In this document: piece after piece, positions 25,488 through 33,430 of the stretch
Numbering within the stretch: position 1 is the first letter of the stretch
How the letters are laid out: each line of letters starts with the position of its first letter
Origin: Aeromicrobium piscarium
GTDB lineage: Bacteria; Actinomycetota; Actinomycetes; Propionibacteriales; Nocardioidaceae
Assembly: GCF_007421815.1 (NCBI RefSeq)
Contig: NZ_VLNT01000008.1
Span: forward strand, 1 to 46,943
DNA length: 46,943 nt
Reading direction: 5' to 3'
Made by a program: the position numbers and the translations under genes
Notes under the pieces: generated by a model
Database searches by the model: none
Told to the model about the DNA's origin: nothing
What the model saw: only the letters and a program-made list of their open reading frames with translations

Positions 25488-25654
25488 GCCGCCACCGCCT
25501 CAAAGAAAAGAACGCTAGGACGACGGCGGCATGAGATAGAGCCCAACCTTCGCTCGCTCCGCTCGCTCATGCCGCCACCGCCTCGAAAAAGCACACAGTA
25601 GGACGACGGCGGCATGAGATAGAGCCCAACCTTCGCTCGCTCCGCTCGCTCATG
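25477..25654 (-). repeat. MIRU-like 83-bp tandem repeat of coupled mini-ORFs (btuC-btuD)
   Basis: Two 83-bp units (starts of the shared CGCTCGCTCATG text at 25477, 25560 and 25643) fill the btuC-btuD gap. On the minus strand each encodes a 28-codon ORF starting MSERSERRLG and ending FEAVAA (25567-25653 and 25484-25570). The btuC stop, both mini-ORFs and the btuD start are linked by ATGA overlaps. Each unit also carries a CATGCCGCC/GGCGGCATG inverted pair. The same period and design occur at cobG-cobH. Mycobacterial MIRUs have this same organisation. Confidence 0.8.
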
Positions 25655-26714
25655 ACCGGGCTCCTCTCCACAGCAGATAGCCGAACAGGGGCGCTCCCAC
25701 CAGGGCGGTGGCGACACCGACCGGCAGCTCCTGACCGGGAACGATCGAACGGGCGATGAGATCCGCCCACACCAGCAGCACCGCTCCTCCAAGGGCGCTC
25801 GCCGGCAACAGGATGGTGTGCCGGGGCCCGAGGACGAGGCGCATGACGTGCGGCACCACGAGGCCGACGAAGCCGATCGCGCCGCTGAAGGCGACGAGCG
25901 AGGCGGTCACGAGTGCCGTGCCGGTGAGGGCGATCCACCGGAACACCGGCACGCTCACCCCCAACGCGCTCGCGGCGACCTCGCCGAAGGCGAAGGCATC
26001 GAGCGTGGACGAGAAGGACCAGAGCACGACCACGGTCAGCACCGCGACGACCAGCAGGAAGATCGCGGCTCCCCAGCGCACCCCCGCGACCGAGCCCAGC
26101 GTCCAGCTGAGGACACGACGCGCGGCATCGTGCTGGTCGCTCACGACGACGGTGAACGAGGTGTACGCCGCACAGACCTGCCCGACGGCGACACCCGCGA
26201 GGACGGTCCGGGCCGGCGTGAGCCGGCCACTGCGTCCTGCCGCGACGATCAGCACCACGACGAGCGCCATGAGCGCACCGGCGAAGGCCCCGACCGTCAG
26301 CGCGGTGGTCGCGGCCAGGCCGGCGCCGAAGCCGAGGACGAGCACCGAGACCGCGCCGACCGTGGCGCCCTGGGAGATGCCGAGCAGGTACGGATCGGCG
26401 AGGTCGTTGCGGGTGATCGACTGCAGGACCACTCCGACGATCGCGAGACCCGCTCCGACGGCCGCCGCACCGAGCACACGTGGCATCCGCATCTGCCACA
26501 CGATCCGGTCATCGATCGGCTCGACGGGAAGATCGGCCAGCCCCATCCGGCGGACGACCACCTCGAGCACCGTCGGGAGCGGCACGTGCACGGATCCGAT
26601 CGCGAGTGCGACGCCCAGCGAGCCGACGAGCGCCACCGACAGCAGGACGATCGACCAGGAGCGCACCGCCTTCGGCGTCCTCGTTCTGCCCGGAGGGGCA
26701 ACGAGGGTCGTCAC
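25650..26714 (-). CDS. btuC: ABC transporter permease, FecCD/BtuC family
   Basis: A 354-residue polytopic membrane protein with about 10 helices. Signatures include RMPRVLGAAAVGAGLAIVGV (about 91-110), LADPYLLGISQGATVG (about 121-136), FVGLVVPHVMRLVLGPRH (about 285-302) and the terminal VPVGVATALVGAPLFGYLLW-like segment. The GTG at 26714 overlaps the binding-protein stop by GTGA. Its own stop is the first ATGA of the repeat chain that leads to btuD. The B12 riboswitch upstream points to cobalamin or another corrinoid rather than iron-siderophore as substrate. Confidence 0.92.
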   Translation of the reverse strand: MTTLVAPPGRTRTPKAVRSWSIVLLSVALVGSLGVALAIGSVHVPLPTVLEVVVRRMGLADLPVEPIDDRIVWQMRMPRVLGAAAVGAGLAIVGVVLQSITRNDLADPYLLGISQGATVGAVSVLVLGFGAGLAATTALTVGAFAGALMALVVVLIVAAGRSGRLTPARTVLAGVAVGQVCAAYTSFTVVVSDQHDAARRVLSWTLGSVAGVRWGAAIFLLVVAVLTVVVLWSFSSTLDAFAFGEVAASALGVSVPVFRWIALTGTALVTASLVAFSGAIGFVGLVVPHVMRLVLGPRHTILLPASALGGAVLLVWADLIARSIVPGQELPVGVATALVGAPLFGYLLWRGARS

Positions 26715-27688
26715 TGAGCGGTCAGCTGCTGGGCAACCGACGACGCGCCGTCGACGAGCCTGACTCCCGGAGTCGAGGCCGAGAACGGCACGGTCACGAA
26801 TCGCTCCTCCTGGACGGCCCGCAACTGGCTCAGGGCCGGATCGTTCCGTAGGAACTCGATCTTGTCGTCGGCGGTCGACCATCCGGCATCGGCGAGCACG
26901 ATCACATCGGGATCCTCGGCGACGACCTGCTCCCAGCTGACATCCGCCCAGCCACCCTCCTGGTCGCCGAAGACGTTCTCTGCGCCGATCGCGTCGAGGA
27001 TCAGCTGAGGGCCGCCGTCCCCGGCACCGGCGAAGGCCGTGTCGGTACCCGAGTCGAACCAGAAGACCCGCAAGCCGTCGCCGGCGGCATCCGCCCCGAG
27101 GTCGTCGAGCGTGCTCTGCTGCTCCTCGCGGATCTCCTCGGCGCGTTCCGACACCCCGAAGGCGGCGGCGACATCGTCGACCTCGCCCCAGACGCTGTCC
27201 CAGCTGACCTCGGCCTTCTCGCCCGATGGGCAGCCGAGCGGAGAGACATAGGTCGCGATGTCGGACTCGGCCAGCTCCTCGCGGGAGCCCGCCGCCTCGG
27301 CATCGAAGGCCGACGCGTAGGAGGCGTAGATGAAGTCGGGGCGCTCGGCGAGCACCGTCTCGCTGTCGGGATAGGCGTCGGCGATCACCGGCACCGACTC
27401 ATAGGCCTCGCGCCACTTCTCGGGGATCTCGTCGTCGAGATAGGCGGTGCCTGCCAGCTGGTCCTCGACACCCAGCGCGAGCGCGACCTCGGTCGCGCCC
27501 TGGTTCATGGTGATGGCGCTCTCGGGCCGATCGGCGACCTCGGAGGTCGTCCCGCAGCTGGTCAGCTCGATCGGGAAGCCGGCATCGGAGCCGTCCCCGC
27601 CGTCGCCGGAGGTGGGAGCACCGGCGCAGCCGGCGAGGAGGAGTGCCGCCGCGGCGGCAGCGAGGGTGGGAAGGGTACGGACGACCAT
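26711..27688 (-). CDS. btuF: Corrinoid/metal-chelate binding lipoprotein, BtuF-like
   Basis: A 325-residue exported lipoprotein. The signal peptide MVVRTLPTLAAAAAALLLAG ends in lipobox LAGC (Cys about 21). The binding-protein fold of the BtuF/FepB group follows: ESAITMNQGATEVALALGV, RPDFIYASYASAF and EDPDVIVLADAGW. The start at 27688 has an AAGGGA site 6 bases upstream and gives a proper signal peptide; the longer frame does not. It is the first gene after a cobalamin riboswitch, which is the main reason for choosing corrinoid over siderophore. Confidence 0.9.
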   Translation of the reverse strand: MVVRTLPTLAAAAAALLLAGCAGAPTSGDGGDGSDAGFPIELTSCGTTSEVADRPESAITMNQGATEVALALGVEDQLAGTAYLDDEIPEKWREAYESVPVIADAYPDSETVLAERPDFIYASYASAFDAEAAGSREELAESDIATYVSPLGCPSGEKAEVSWDSVWGEVDDVAAAFGVSERAEEIREEQQSTLDDLGADAAGDGLRVFWFDSGTDTAFAGAGDGGPQLILDAIGAENVFGDQEGGWADVSWEQVVAEDPDVIVLADAGWSTADDKIEFLRNDPALSQLRAVQEERFVTVPFSASTPGVRLVDGASSVAQQLTAQ

Positions 27689-27761
27689 GACAGGTCCCTT
27701 TCGTCCGAGGCTCAAACGCGAAGCCTGCAACTGGATGGATCACACACGCGAACGTGCGACC

Positions 27762-27898
27762 AGCAGGTCTTCGGACTCGGGATCAATCAGACGGAGCGCC
27801 TTCCCGGACAATCGTCCAGTGGCATCAAGCTCCGCCCGTCACCCTCACCGCTGCGCGTCAGTCCCGGACTCACACCGGGTTCCCTGGCTCAAACGAGC
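27762..27898 (-). promoter_or_regulatory. Cobalamin riboswitch upstream of the btuF operon
   Basis: The minus-strand leader reads GGGAACCCGGTGTGAGTCCG, then GGGACTGACGCGCAGCGGTG, a variable stem, TTGATGCCACTGG (containing the GCCACTGG B12 box), an internal stem and CGAGTCCGAAGACCTGC. All conserved blocks are present in order. It lies 74 bases before the btuF start. It predicts that B12 shuts off uptake and with it the downstream methyltransferase and glycosyltransferase. Confidence 0.93.
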
Positions 27899-27927
27899 AC
27901 GACTGGCGCTCGCACTCTAGCAGCGGC

Positions 27928-28569
27928 TCAACGGGCGGCGAGCACGCAGTCGCCGCAATAGCCGCCACCGGGCAACCGGTAGTACAGGCAGCACGAGGCG
28001 CGGACGAAGCCGCCGTCGACCGTGCCGGTGCCGCGCAGCGGGCCCTCGGCGAGGCTGCCCAGGGCGGCACCGGCGGCCCGGTCGGCACCGGCGGCGCCCA
28101 GACGGCGCAGCATCGTCACGGCTCCGAAGACCGCCGAGGCGATATTGCCGTCGAGGATCGTGCGCGAGACGGAGAAGTCGTCCCCGATGCGCTCGGCGAG
28201 CGGGCCGACGACCTCGGTGGTCACCTCATCGAGCGTGCGCGGCTCGCCGGGCTCGACCGCGATCGGCCAGGGCCCGGAGTCGACGGGCCGCCAGCGGGTC
28301 GTCGACAGGTCGATGCGCGGCGCCATCGCCCCTGCCGCGAGCGATCCGAGCACCGGGGAGACGAGACGTGCGAACAGTCCGAGGGACATGATCGAGGCGG
28401 CGACCCGGTCCTCGACGTCCGCGCGAGCGCGCTCGGCGAGAGCGTCGCGGGTGTGGGCGACCCGCTCGGCAAGGACCTCGCCGTGTAGCTGGTCCAGCGT
28501 CAGCCAGCCCTCACCCACCGTCCCGCGCTCGACCGCGAAGTACGGGCCGAGTCCGGCGAGCGGGTCCAT
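27928..28569 (-). CDS. FhuF-like [2Fe-2S] ferric reductase family protein
   Basis: A 213-residue cytoplasmic protein. The C-terminal pattern CC-x10-C-x2-C (CCLYYRLPGGGYCGDC, about 193-208) is the [2Fe-2S] ligand set of the FhuF family, which reduces ferric siderophores or related chelates. The N-terminal part is helical with no other motif I recognise. It follows aztA by 44 bases in the same direction and stands just before the cobalamin riboswitch of btuF. It could serve either neighbour: metal-chelate reduction is the common theme. The substrate is unknown. Confidence 0.8.
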   Translation of the reverse strand: MDPLAGLGPYFAVERGTVGEGWLTLDQLHGEVLAERVAHTRDALAERARADVEDRVAASIMSLGLFARLVSPVLGSLAAGAMAPRIDLSTTRWRPVDSGPWPIAVEPGEPRTLDEVTTEVVGPLAERIGDDFSVSRTILDGNIASAVFGAVTMLRRLGAAGADRAAGAALGSLAEGPLRGTGTVDGGFVRASCCLYYRLPGGGYCGDCVLAAR

Positions 28570-28607
28570 GCCCGCAGGCTACGCGACGCGCTCCGGTCGC
28601 GAACGGC

Positions 28608-28660
28608 CTCCGGCTACTCGACCACCGAGGATCCGGATCGGTGATCGGGTATCGAGATGT
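28608..28660. repeat. Second GGTGGTCGAGTAG-type palindromic repeat, overlapping the aztA end
   Basis: CTACTCGACCACCGAGGATC pairs with GATCGGTGATCGGGTATCGAG in a two-part palindrome like the one at 5765-5848. It overlaps the last codons of aztA, so the final residues (ISIPDHRSGSSVVE) are repeat-encoded and the aztA stop is the TAG of GTCGAGTAG. Confidence 0.6.
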
Positions 28661-29306
28661 GGCATCGCTGGGGGACCGTCGAGGGGTGGCGGTGGAGGCG
28701 GCCGTCGACGAGGGTGACGACCTGATCGCTCGCCTCCGCGGCCTCGGCATCGTGCGTGGCCTGGACCACGACCCGGCCGGAGGCCGCGACCCGGCGCAGC
28801 ACATCGCTCAGCTCTCGCCGTACCCCGATGTCGAGCCCCGACATCGGCTCGTCGAGGACCATCACCGGGGCGTCGCAGACGATCGCCCGGGCCACGAGGC
28901 TCCGCTGGACCTGTCCGCCGGAGAGCTCATCGAGCCGTCGCCGCGCGAGATGGGCGATGCCGAGATCGTCCATCGCGCTCTCCACCGCCCGGCGATCATC
29001 ACGGCTCACCCGGCGCCACGGGCCACGCCGTTGCCAGGCTCCCATCGTCACGACATCGCGCACCGTGAGGGGCAGGCGTGGATCGATGTGCGTGCGCTGC
29101 GGGACATAGGCCACCCCGCCGGGAGGACGGCTGACGGTGCCCCTCGCCGGGGGCCTGATCCCCGCCATGACATCGAGCAACGTCGTCTTGCCCGAGCCGT
29201 TCGAGCCGCGCAGCGCCGTCACCCGCCCGGCGGCGAAACACCAGGTCACGCCCCGCAACACCTCGTGACGCCCGTAGCCCGCGTGCACCTCGCACACGTC
29301 GATCAT
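28614..29306 (-). CDS. aztA: Zinc ABC transporter ATPase, AztA/ZnuC type
   Basis: A 230-residue ATPase. Walker A is GSNGSGKTT (about 34-42), signature LSGGQVQRSLVARAI (about 133-147), Walker B VMVLDEPMSGLD (about 153-164), and H-loop VVQATHDAEAA. The FVPQR-like Q-loop (YVPQRTHID) fits the Zn/Mn group. It is divergent from aztB across 49 bases that hold a Zur-like palindrome. The last ~15 residues come from an intergenic palindromic repeat and are probably not part of the original protein. Confidence 0.9.
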   Translation of the reverse strand: MIDVCEVHAGYGRHEVLRGVTWCFAAGRVTALRGSNGSGKTTLLDVMAGIRPPARGTVSRPPGGVAYVPQRTHIDPRLPLTVRDVVTMGAWQRRGPWRRVSRDDRRAVESAMDDLGIAHLARRRLDELSGGQVQRSLVARAIVCDAPVMVLDEPMSGLDIGVRRELSDVLRRVAASGRVVVQATHDAEAAEASDQVVTLVDGRLHRHPSTVPQRCHISIPDHRSGSSVVE

Positions 29307-29316
29307 CCGACCCCCT

Positions 29317-29335
29317 AATAAGAATGGTTCTCATT
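29317..29335. promoter_or_regulatory. Zur-like operator between aztA and aztB
   Basis: AATAAGAATGGTTCTCATT is a near-palindrome, AATnAGAA-N3-TTCTnATT. It is AT-rich in a GC-rich context and centred in the 49-base divergent region between two zinc-transport genes. This fits a binding site of the FUR-family zinc repressor Zur. The exact consensus match cannot be scored here, and another FUR-family protein is possible. Confidence 0.7.
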
Positions 29336-29355
29336 GCATTGTAGAGTCCTCGCCG

Positions 29356-30198
29356 ATGAACCTTCTGACCGACCCCTTCGCCGTGAGCTTCGTCAGCCGC
29401 GCCGCGATCGCGGGACTCCTCGTCGCCGTCGCCTGCGCCTGCGCCGGCACCTGGGTGGTGCTGCGCGGCATGGCCTTCCTCGGCGACGCGATGTCCCACG
29501 GGATGCTCCCCGGCGTCGCGCTCGCGTCCCTGGCCGGCGTGAGTCTCAGCCTCGGCGCGGGGATCGCCGCCGCCCTCATGGCCCTGGGGGTATCGACGCT
29601 GCAACGGAACCGCCGCCTCGGAACCGACACCACCATCGGCCTGCTGTTCGTCGGGATGCTCGCGGCCGGCGTGATCATCGTCTCCGCCTCGGGCTCGTTC
29701 GCCGTCGACATCACCGCCTTCCTCTTCGGCGAGGTGCTCGCCGTGCAACAGGGCGATCTCGTGACGCTGGCGGTGACGACAGCGGTCATCGTCGCGATGA
29801 CCGCTCTCGGCCACCGAGCCTTCCTGGTCAGCGCCCTCGACCGCCGGATCGCCCGCACCAGCGGGCTGCGTCCCGAGATCGCCCAGCTCGCGCTGCTGAC
29901 CATGCTGACCCTCGCGATCGTCGCCACGTTCAGCATCGTCGGAACGCTCCTGGTCTTCGGCATGCTCATCGCGCCTCCCGCCGCGGCGGTGCTGTGGACC
30001 TCCCGCGTATCCCTCGCCATCGCCCTCGCAGCCGCGCTCGGCGCCGTGGCCGTCGTCGTCGGGCTGCTCGTCTCCTGGCACGCGGGCACGGCGGCGGGAG
30101 CCACGATCACCGCCTGCGCCGTCGCGATCTTCGTCCTGGCACTCGGACTGCGCTCCGTCGTGCCCTCCACTGCCCGCACCCTCGAAAGGACCGCATGA
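29356..30198 (+). CDS. aztB: Zinc ABC transporter permease, AztB/ZnuB type
   Basis: A 280-residue membrane protein with about 8-9 helices of the ZnuB/TroC family. Typical segments are GTWVVLRGMAFLGDAMSHGM (about 31-50), LGTDTTIGLLFVGMLAAGV (about 92-110) and GTLLVFGMLIAPPAAAVLW (about 196-214). It transports Zn2+ with AztA and AztC. It starts 20 bases past the Zur-like palindrome, so its mRNA leader is very short. Its stop overlaps aztD1 by ATGA. Confidence 0.92.
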   Translation: MNLLTDPFAVSFVSRAAIAGLLVAVACACAGTWVVLRGMAFLGDAMSHGMLPGVALASLAGVSLSLGAGIAAALMALGVSTLQRNRRLGTDTTIGLLFVGMLAAGVIIVSASGSFAVDITAFLFGEVLAVQQGDLVTLAVTTAVIVAMTALGHRAFLVSALDRRIARTSGLRPEIAQLALLTMLTLAIVATFSIVGTLLVFGMLIAPPAAAVLWTSRVSLAIALAAALGAVAVVVGLLVSWHAGTAAGATITACAVAIFVLALGLRSVVPSTARTLERTA

Positions 30199-31229
30199 GA
30201 CCCCTCCGCCCCCTCCTCGCCGTCACCAGCATCGTGCTGGTCGCCGCCTGCTCGTCCTCCGGTGACGACGACACCGCCGGGGACCAGCACGGCCACGGGC
30301 ACGTCGAGGGCACCGTCGAGGAGGCCGAGGCGCAGCACCGGCTCGTGGTCGCCGATGGCGAACGAGCCTCGGTCATCGATCTCCTCGACGGCAGCGCCGA
30401 GACCTTCGACCTGCCTGCCGACTCCGTGCAGACCGATGGGCGCTTCGTCTTCGGAGGCAAGGACGGCACGGCGACGGTGCTCGACGCGGGCAGCTGGACC
30501 TGGCCGCACGGCGACCACAACCACTACTACCGCCAGGACGCCGCACAGCTCGGCGACACCGAGCTGGCCGACGGCACGATCGTCGGCGCGTTCGGCTCCG
30601 ACACGCTCGCCATCGATGCAGACGGCGCGGTCACGACCGTCGACCGCGACGCCCTGGAGGACGGCGAGCTGACGACAGCCGCGGACGACGACATCGACAG
30701 CTCCTGTGACGACCCCGACGGTGCCGTGCGGACCGGCGAGCAGCTCGTCATCGCGTGCGCCGACGGCGTCCTCGTGACGGAGGACGGCGAGAACGATCTC
30801 GTGCCCTATCCCGGTGAGGAGCGGGCCCACGAGCTCGGTCAGCGCCCCCGCGCCACCGAGCTCGCCGCGGTTCTCGGCGATGAGGTCGCGGTGCTCGATC
30901 TCGGCGGCCGGACCTGGACGACCATGGAGTCCCCCTCGCCCCTCGCTGCGGTCGCGCTCGGCGCCGACCTCGGCGTGCTCGTGCTCGGCGAGGACGGCAC
31001 GCTGCGGCACTACGACGCCGCGGGCGAGCAGCTGGCCGAGCGCCCCCTCCTGGAGAATCCGGACCTCGAGTACCCGCCGTCCCTCGTCGCCGACACGTCA
31101 CGGGCCTATGTGAACGATGCCGAGGCCTCGGTCGTCCACGAGATCGACTACGCCGACAGTCTGCGCATCGCCCGCGGGATCCAGACCGGCGACGTCACCC
31201 CGCTCCACCTGGTGGAGACGGGATGGTGA
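30195..31229 (+). CDS. aztD: AztD-like zinc metallochaperone lipoprotein, first copy
   Basis: A 344-residue exported beta-propeller-like protein. The signal peptide ends in VLVAACSSS (lipobox Cys about 19), followed by a His-rich QHGHGHVEG metal-binding stretch. The body has repeated strand segments of the VLD/VVD type, and the motif WPHGDHNHYY (about 101-110) adds more zinc ligands. AztD family members carry zinc to AztC. The ATG overlaps the aztB stop. It is about 30-40% like the second copy at 32152 by eye and is a diverged paralogue. Confidence 0.82.
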   Translation: MRPLRPLLAVTSIVLVAACSSSGDDDTAGDQHGHGHVEGTVEEAEAQHRLVVADGERASVIDLLDGSAETFDLPADSVQTDGRFVFGGKDGTATVLDAGSWTWPHGDHNHYYRQDAAQLGDTELADGTIVGAFGSDTLAIDADGAVTTVDRDALEDGELTTAADDDIDSSCDDPDGAVRTGEQLVIACADGVLVTEDGENDLVPYPGEERAHELGQRPRATELAAVLGDEVAVLDLGGRTWTTMESPSPLAAVALGADLGVLVLGEDGTLRHYDAAGEQLAERPLLENPDLEYPPSLVADTSRAYVNDAEASVVHEIDYADSLRIARGIQTGDVTPLHLVETGW

Positions 31230-32122
31230 CCCGGCGGCTGGCCGCGCTCGCCGGCGGCATCGCCCTGTCGGCGGCCGCGCTCACCGCCTGCTCGGGTGGC
31301 CCGTCCGACGGAGGTGTCGTCGTCACGACCAATATCCTCGGCGATGTCGTGCAGGAGGTGGCCGGCGACGATGTCGAGGTCACCGTGCTCATGCCGGCCG
31401 GGGCCGATCCGCACTCCTTCGAGATCTCCGCCCAGCAGGCGGCCGCCGTCGAGAACGCCGACCTCGTGGTCAGCAACGGACTCGGCCTCGAGGAGGGCGT
31501 CCAACACGTCGTCGACGCCGCCGAGGCCGACGGCGTGCCGGTGCTCGCCGTCGGCGACCTCGTCGACCCCCTGGAGTATCGCGAGGGAGCCTCCGCGGGC
31601 CAGCTCGATCCGCACTTCTGGACCGATCCCGCCCGCATGAACCTCGCGGTCGAGCACGTGACCGAGGCACTGGAGGAGCACGCGGGCATCGAGCCCGGCG
31701 AGGGGGCCGTGGCCTACCTCGACGAGCTCACCGACCTGGATCGGCACATGAGGGAAGCCTTCGACGCGATACCGGACGATCGCCGCAGTCTGGTCACGAA
31801 TCACCACGTCCTCGGCTACCTCGCCGACCGCTACGACTTCGAGGTCGTCGGCGCCGTGATCCCGAGCGGCACCACGCTCGCGTCGCCCAGCGCCGCCGAC
31901 CTCGACTCCCTCGCCACCGCGATCACCGAGAACGGCGTGCCCGCGGTCTTCGCCGACTCGTCGCAACCGGACCGTCTCGCGCAGGTCCTCGCCGACACGG
32001 CGGGCATCGACGTGCAGGTGGTCTCGCTGTACTCCGAGTCGCTCACCGCCGACGGCGAGGCGGCCACCTACCTGGGGATGATGCGCGCCAATACCGATGC
32101 CATCGCCTCCGCACTGTCCTGA
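31223..32122 (+). CDS. aztC: Zinc-binding lipoprotein, AztC/ZnuA type
   Basis: A 299-residue extracytoplasmic binding protein of cluster A-I. The signal peptide ends in AALTACSGG (lipobox Cys about 23). Zinc ligands are seen in PAGADPHSFEIS (His about 60), LDPHFWTDP (His about 132) and NHHVLGYLADRY (His near 194), with the distal acidic ligand in VFADSSQPD. The His-rich loop of ZnuA is absent, as in AztC, which fits reliance on AztD proteins for loading. It overlaps aztD1 by 7 bases. Confidence 0.92.
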   Translation: MVTRRLAALAGGIALSAAALTACSGGPSDGGVVVTTNILGDVVQEVAGDDVEVTVLMPAGADPHSFEISAQQAAAVENADLVVSNGLGLEEGVQHVVDAAEADGVPVLAVGDLVDPLEYREGASAGQLDPHFWTDPARMNLAVEHVTEALEEHAGIEPGEGAVAYLDELTDLDRHMREAFDAIPDDRRSLVTNHHVLGYLADRYDFEVVGAVIPSGTTLASPSAADLDSLATAITENGVPAVFADSSQPDRLAQVLADTAGIDVQVVSLYSESLTADGEAATYLGMMRANTDAIASALS

Positions 32123-32151
32123 CACACCCACCCATCGAAGGAGAAACACCC

Positions 32152-33333
32152 ATGACCAGACGACACGCGATCCTGCCGCTCGCGCTCGCCGCGACGCTGA
32201 CGCTCGCCGCCTGCGGCAGCGACTCGGAGTCCGACGAAGCCGGCGACCACGGACACGACCACGGCAGCGGATCCATCGACCATCCGGTCGCCGTCACCTA
32301 TGACGGCGGCGTCCTGCTGCTCGACGGAGAGACCCTGGAGGTAGAGAAGGACATCGAGCTCGACGGCTTCAACCGCCTCAACCCCGCCGGCACCGATGAC
32401 CACATCCTGGTCTCGACTTCCGAGGGATTCCAGGTCCTCGACGCGACCGCGGGCGAGCTCACCGACCTGGTGTTCGAGGCCGATACGCCCGGCCACGTGG
32501 TCCGGCACGCGGACAAGGCCGTGCTGTTCGCCGACGGCACCGGCGAGATCACGGTCTTCGATCCACACGGCCTCGACCACGGCGAGATGCCCGAGACCGA
32601 GACCTACTCGACTCCCGAGGCGCACCACGGCGTCGCGATCGTGCTGGAGAACGGCGACCTGCTGACCTCCCTCGGCGACAGCGAGACCCGCGTGGGCGCG
32701 CGGGTGGTCGACACCGACGGCGAGGAGGTCGCCCGCTCCGAGGAGTGCCCGGGGGTGCACGGCGAGGCGACGGCACGCGACGAGGTCGTCGTGATCGGCT
32801 GCGAGGACGGCCTGCTGACGTATGCCGACGGCGAGTTCACCAAGATCGACAGCCCGACCGAGTACGGCCGCATCGGCAACCAGGCCGGCACGGACGCATC
32901 CTCGGTGGTGCTCGGCGACTACAAGCAGGACCCCGACGCCGAGCTCGAGCGTCCGACGCAGGTCTCCCTGACCGACACCGCCACGAACGAGCTGACCCTG
33001 GTGGACCTGCCGGCCAGCTACACCTTCCGTTCGCTGGCCCGCGGCCACGACGGCGAGGCACTCGTGCTCGGCACCGACGGCGCGATCCATGTGATCGACC
33101 CGGAGACCGCCGAGATCACCGACTCGATCCAGGTACTGGAGGACGAGTGGACCGAGCCGATCGACTGGCAGCAGCCGCGGCCGGCGATCTTCGTCCGCGA
33201 GCACACCGCCTATGTGAGCGATCCGGAGAACCAGCGGCTCCACGCGGTCGACCTGGACTCCGGTGAGATCACGGCCACCGTCGATCTCGACGTCGCCCCC
33301 AACGAGCTCAGTGGAGTGCTCCACTCGCACTGA
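32152..33333 (+). CDS. aztD: AztD-like zinc metallochaperone lipoprotein, second copy
   Basis: A 393-residue lipoprotein with signal peptide and lipobox TLAACGSD (Cys about 19), then DHGHDHGSGS, a His-rich zinc site. The rest is a seven-bladed-propeller type body with repeats such as VLLLDGETLEVEKDIELDGF and IHVIDPETAEITDSIQVLED. It matches the AztD family better than the first copy. The ribosome site GAAGGAG is 9 bases upstream. Two AztD-type proteins flanking aztC is unusual. Confidence 0.86.
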   Translation: MTRRHAILPLALAATLTLAACGSDSESDEAGDHGHDHGSGSIDHPVAVTYDGGVLLLDGETLEVEKDIELDGFNRLNPAGTDDHILVSTSEGFQVLDATAGELTDLVFEADTPGHVVRHADKAVLFADGTGEITVFDPHGLDHGEMPETETYSTPEAHHGVAIVLENGDLLTSLGDSETRVGARVVDTDGEEVARSEECPGVHGEATARDEVVVIGCEDGLLTYADGEFTKIDSPTEYGRIGNQAGTDASSVVLGDYKQDPDAELERPTQVSLTDTATNELTLVDLPASYTFRSLARGHDGEALVLGTDGAIHVIDPETAEITDSIQVLEDEWTEPIDWQQPRPAIFVREHTAYVSDPENQRLHAVDLDSGEITATVDLDVAPNELSGVLHSH

Positions 33334-33383
33334 GCCGCGCCCCGCCGGCGGCGGTAGGTCATCAACCTCACCTCCCCAGCGGA

Positions 33384-33430
33384 GGTAGCTGGTCAACCTC
33401 ATGGGACGCGGATGAGGTTGACCAGCTACC
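33384..33430. terminator. Perfect 19-bp U-less hairpin between aztD2 and cobG
   Basis: GGTAGCTGGTCAACCTCAT (33384-33402) and ATGAGGTTGACCAGCTACC (33412-33430) are perfectly complementary, with a 9-base loop. A half copy, GCGGTAGGTCATCAACCTC, stands at 33350-33368. It separates the zinc operon from cobG, which starts 62 bases later. It is closely related to the hairpins at 9819 and 36660. Confidence 0.75.

Noticed and set aside
25477..25654. Tandem repeat considered as CRISPR
   Set aside because: Only two 83-bp units, no short repeats with unique spacers, no cas genes; the units are coupled mini-ORFs.
29331..31010. 559-residue minus-strand frame opposite aztB and aztD1
   Set aside because: No domain, biased composition, and complete overlap with a convincing zinc operon on the other strand.
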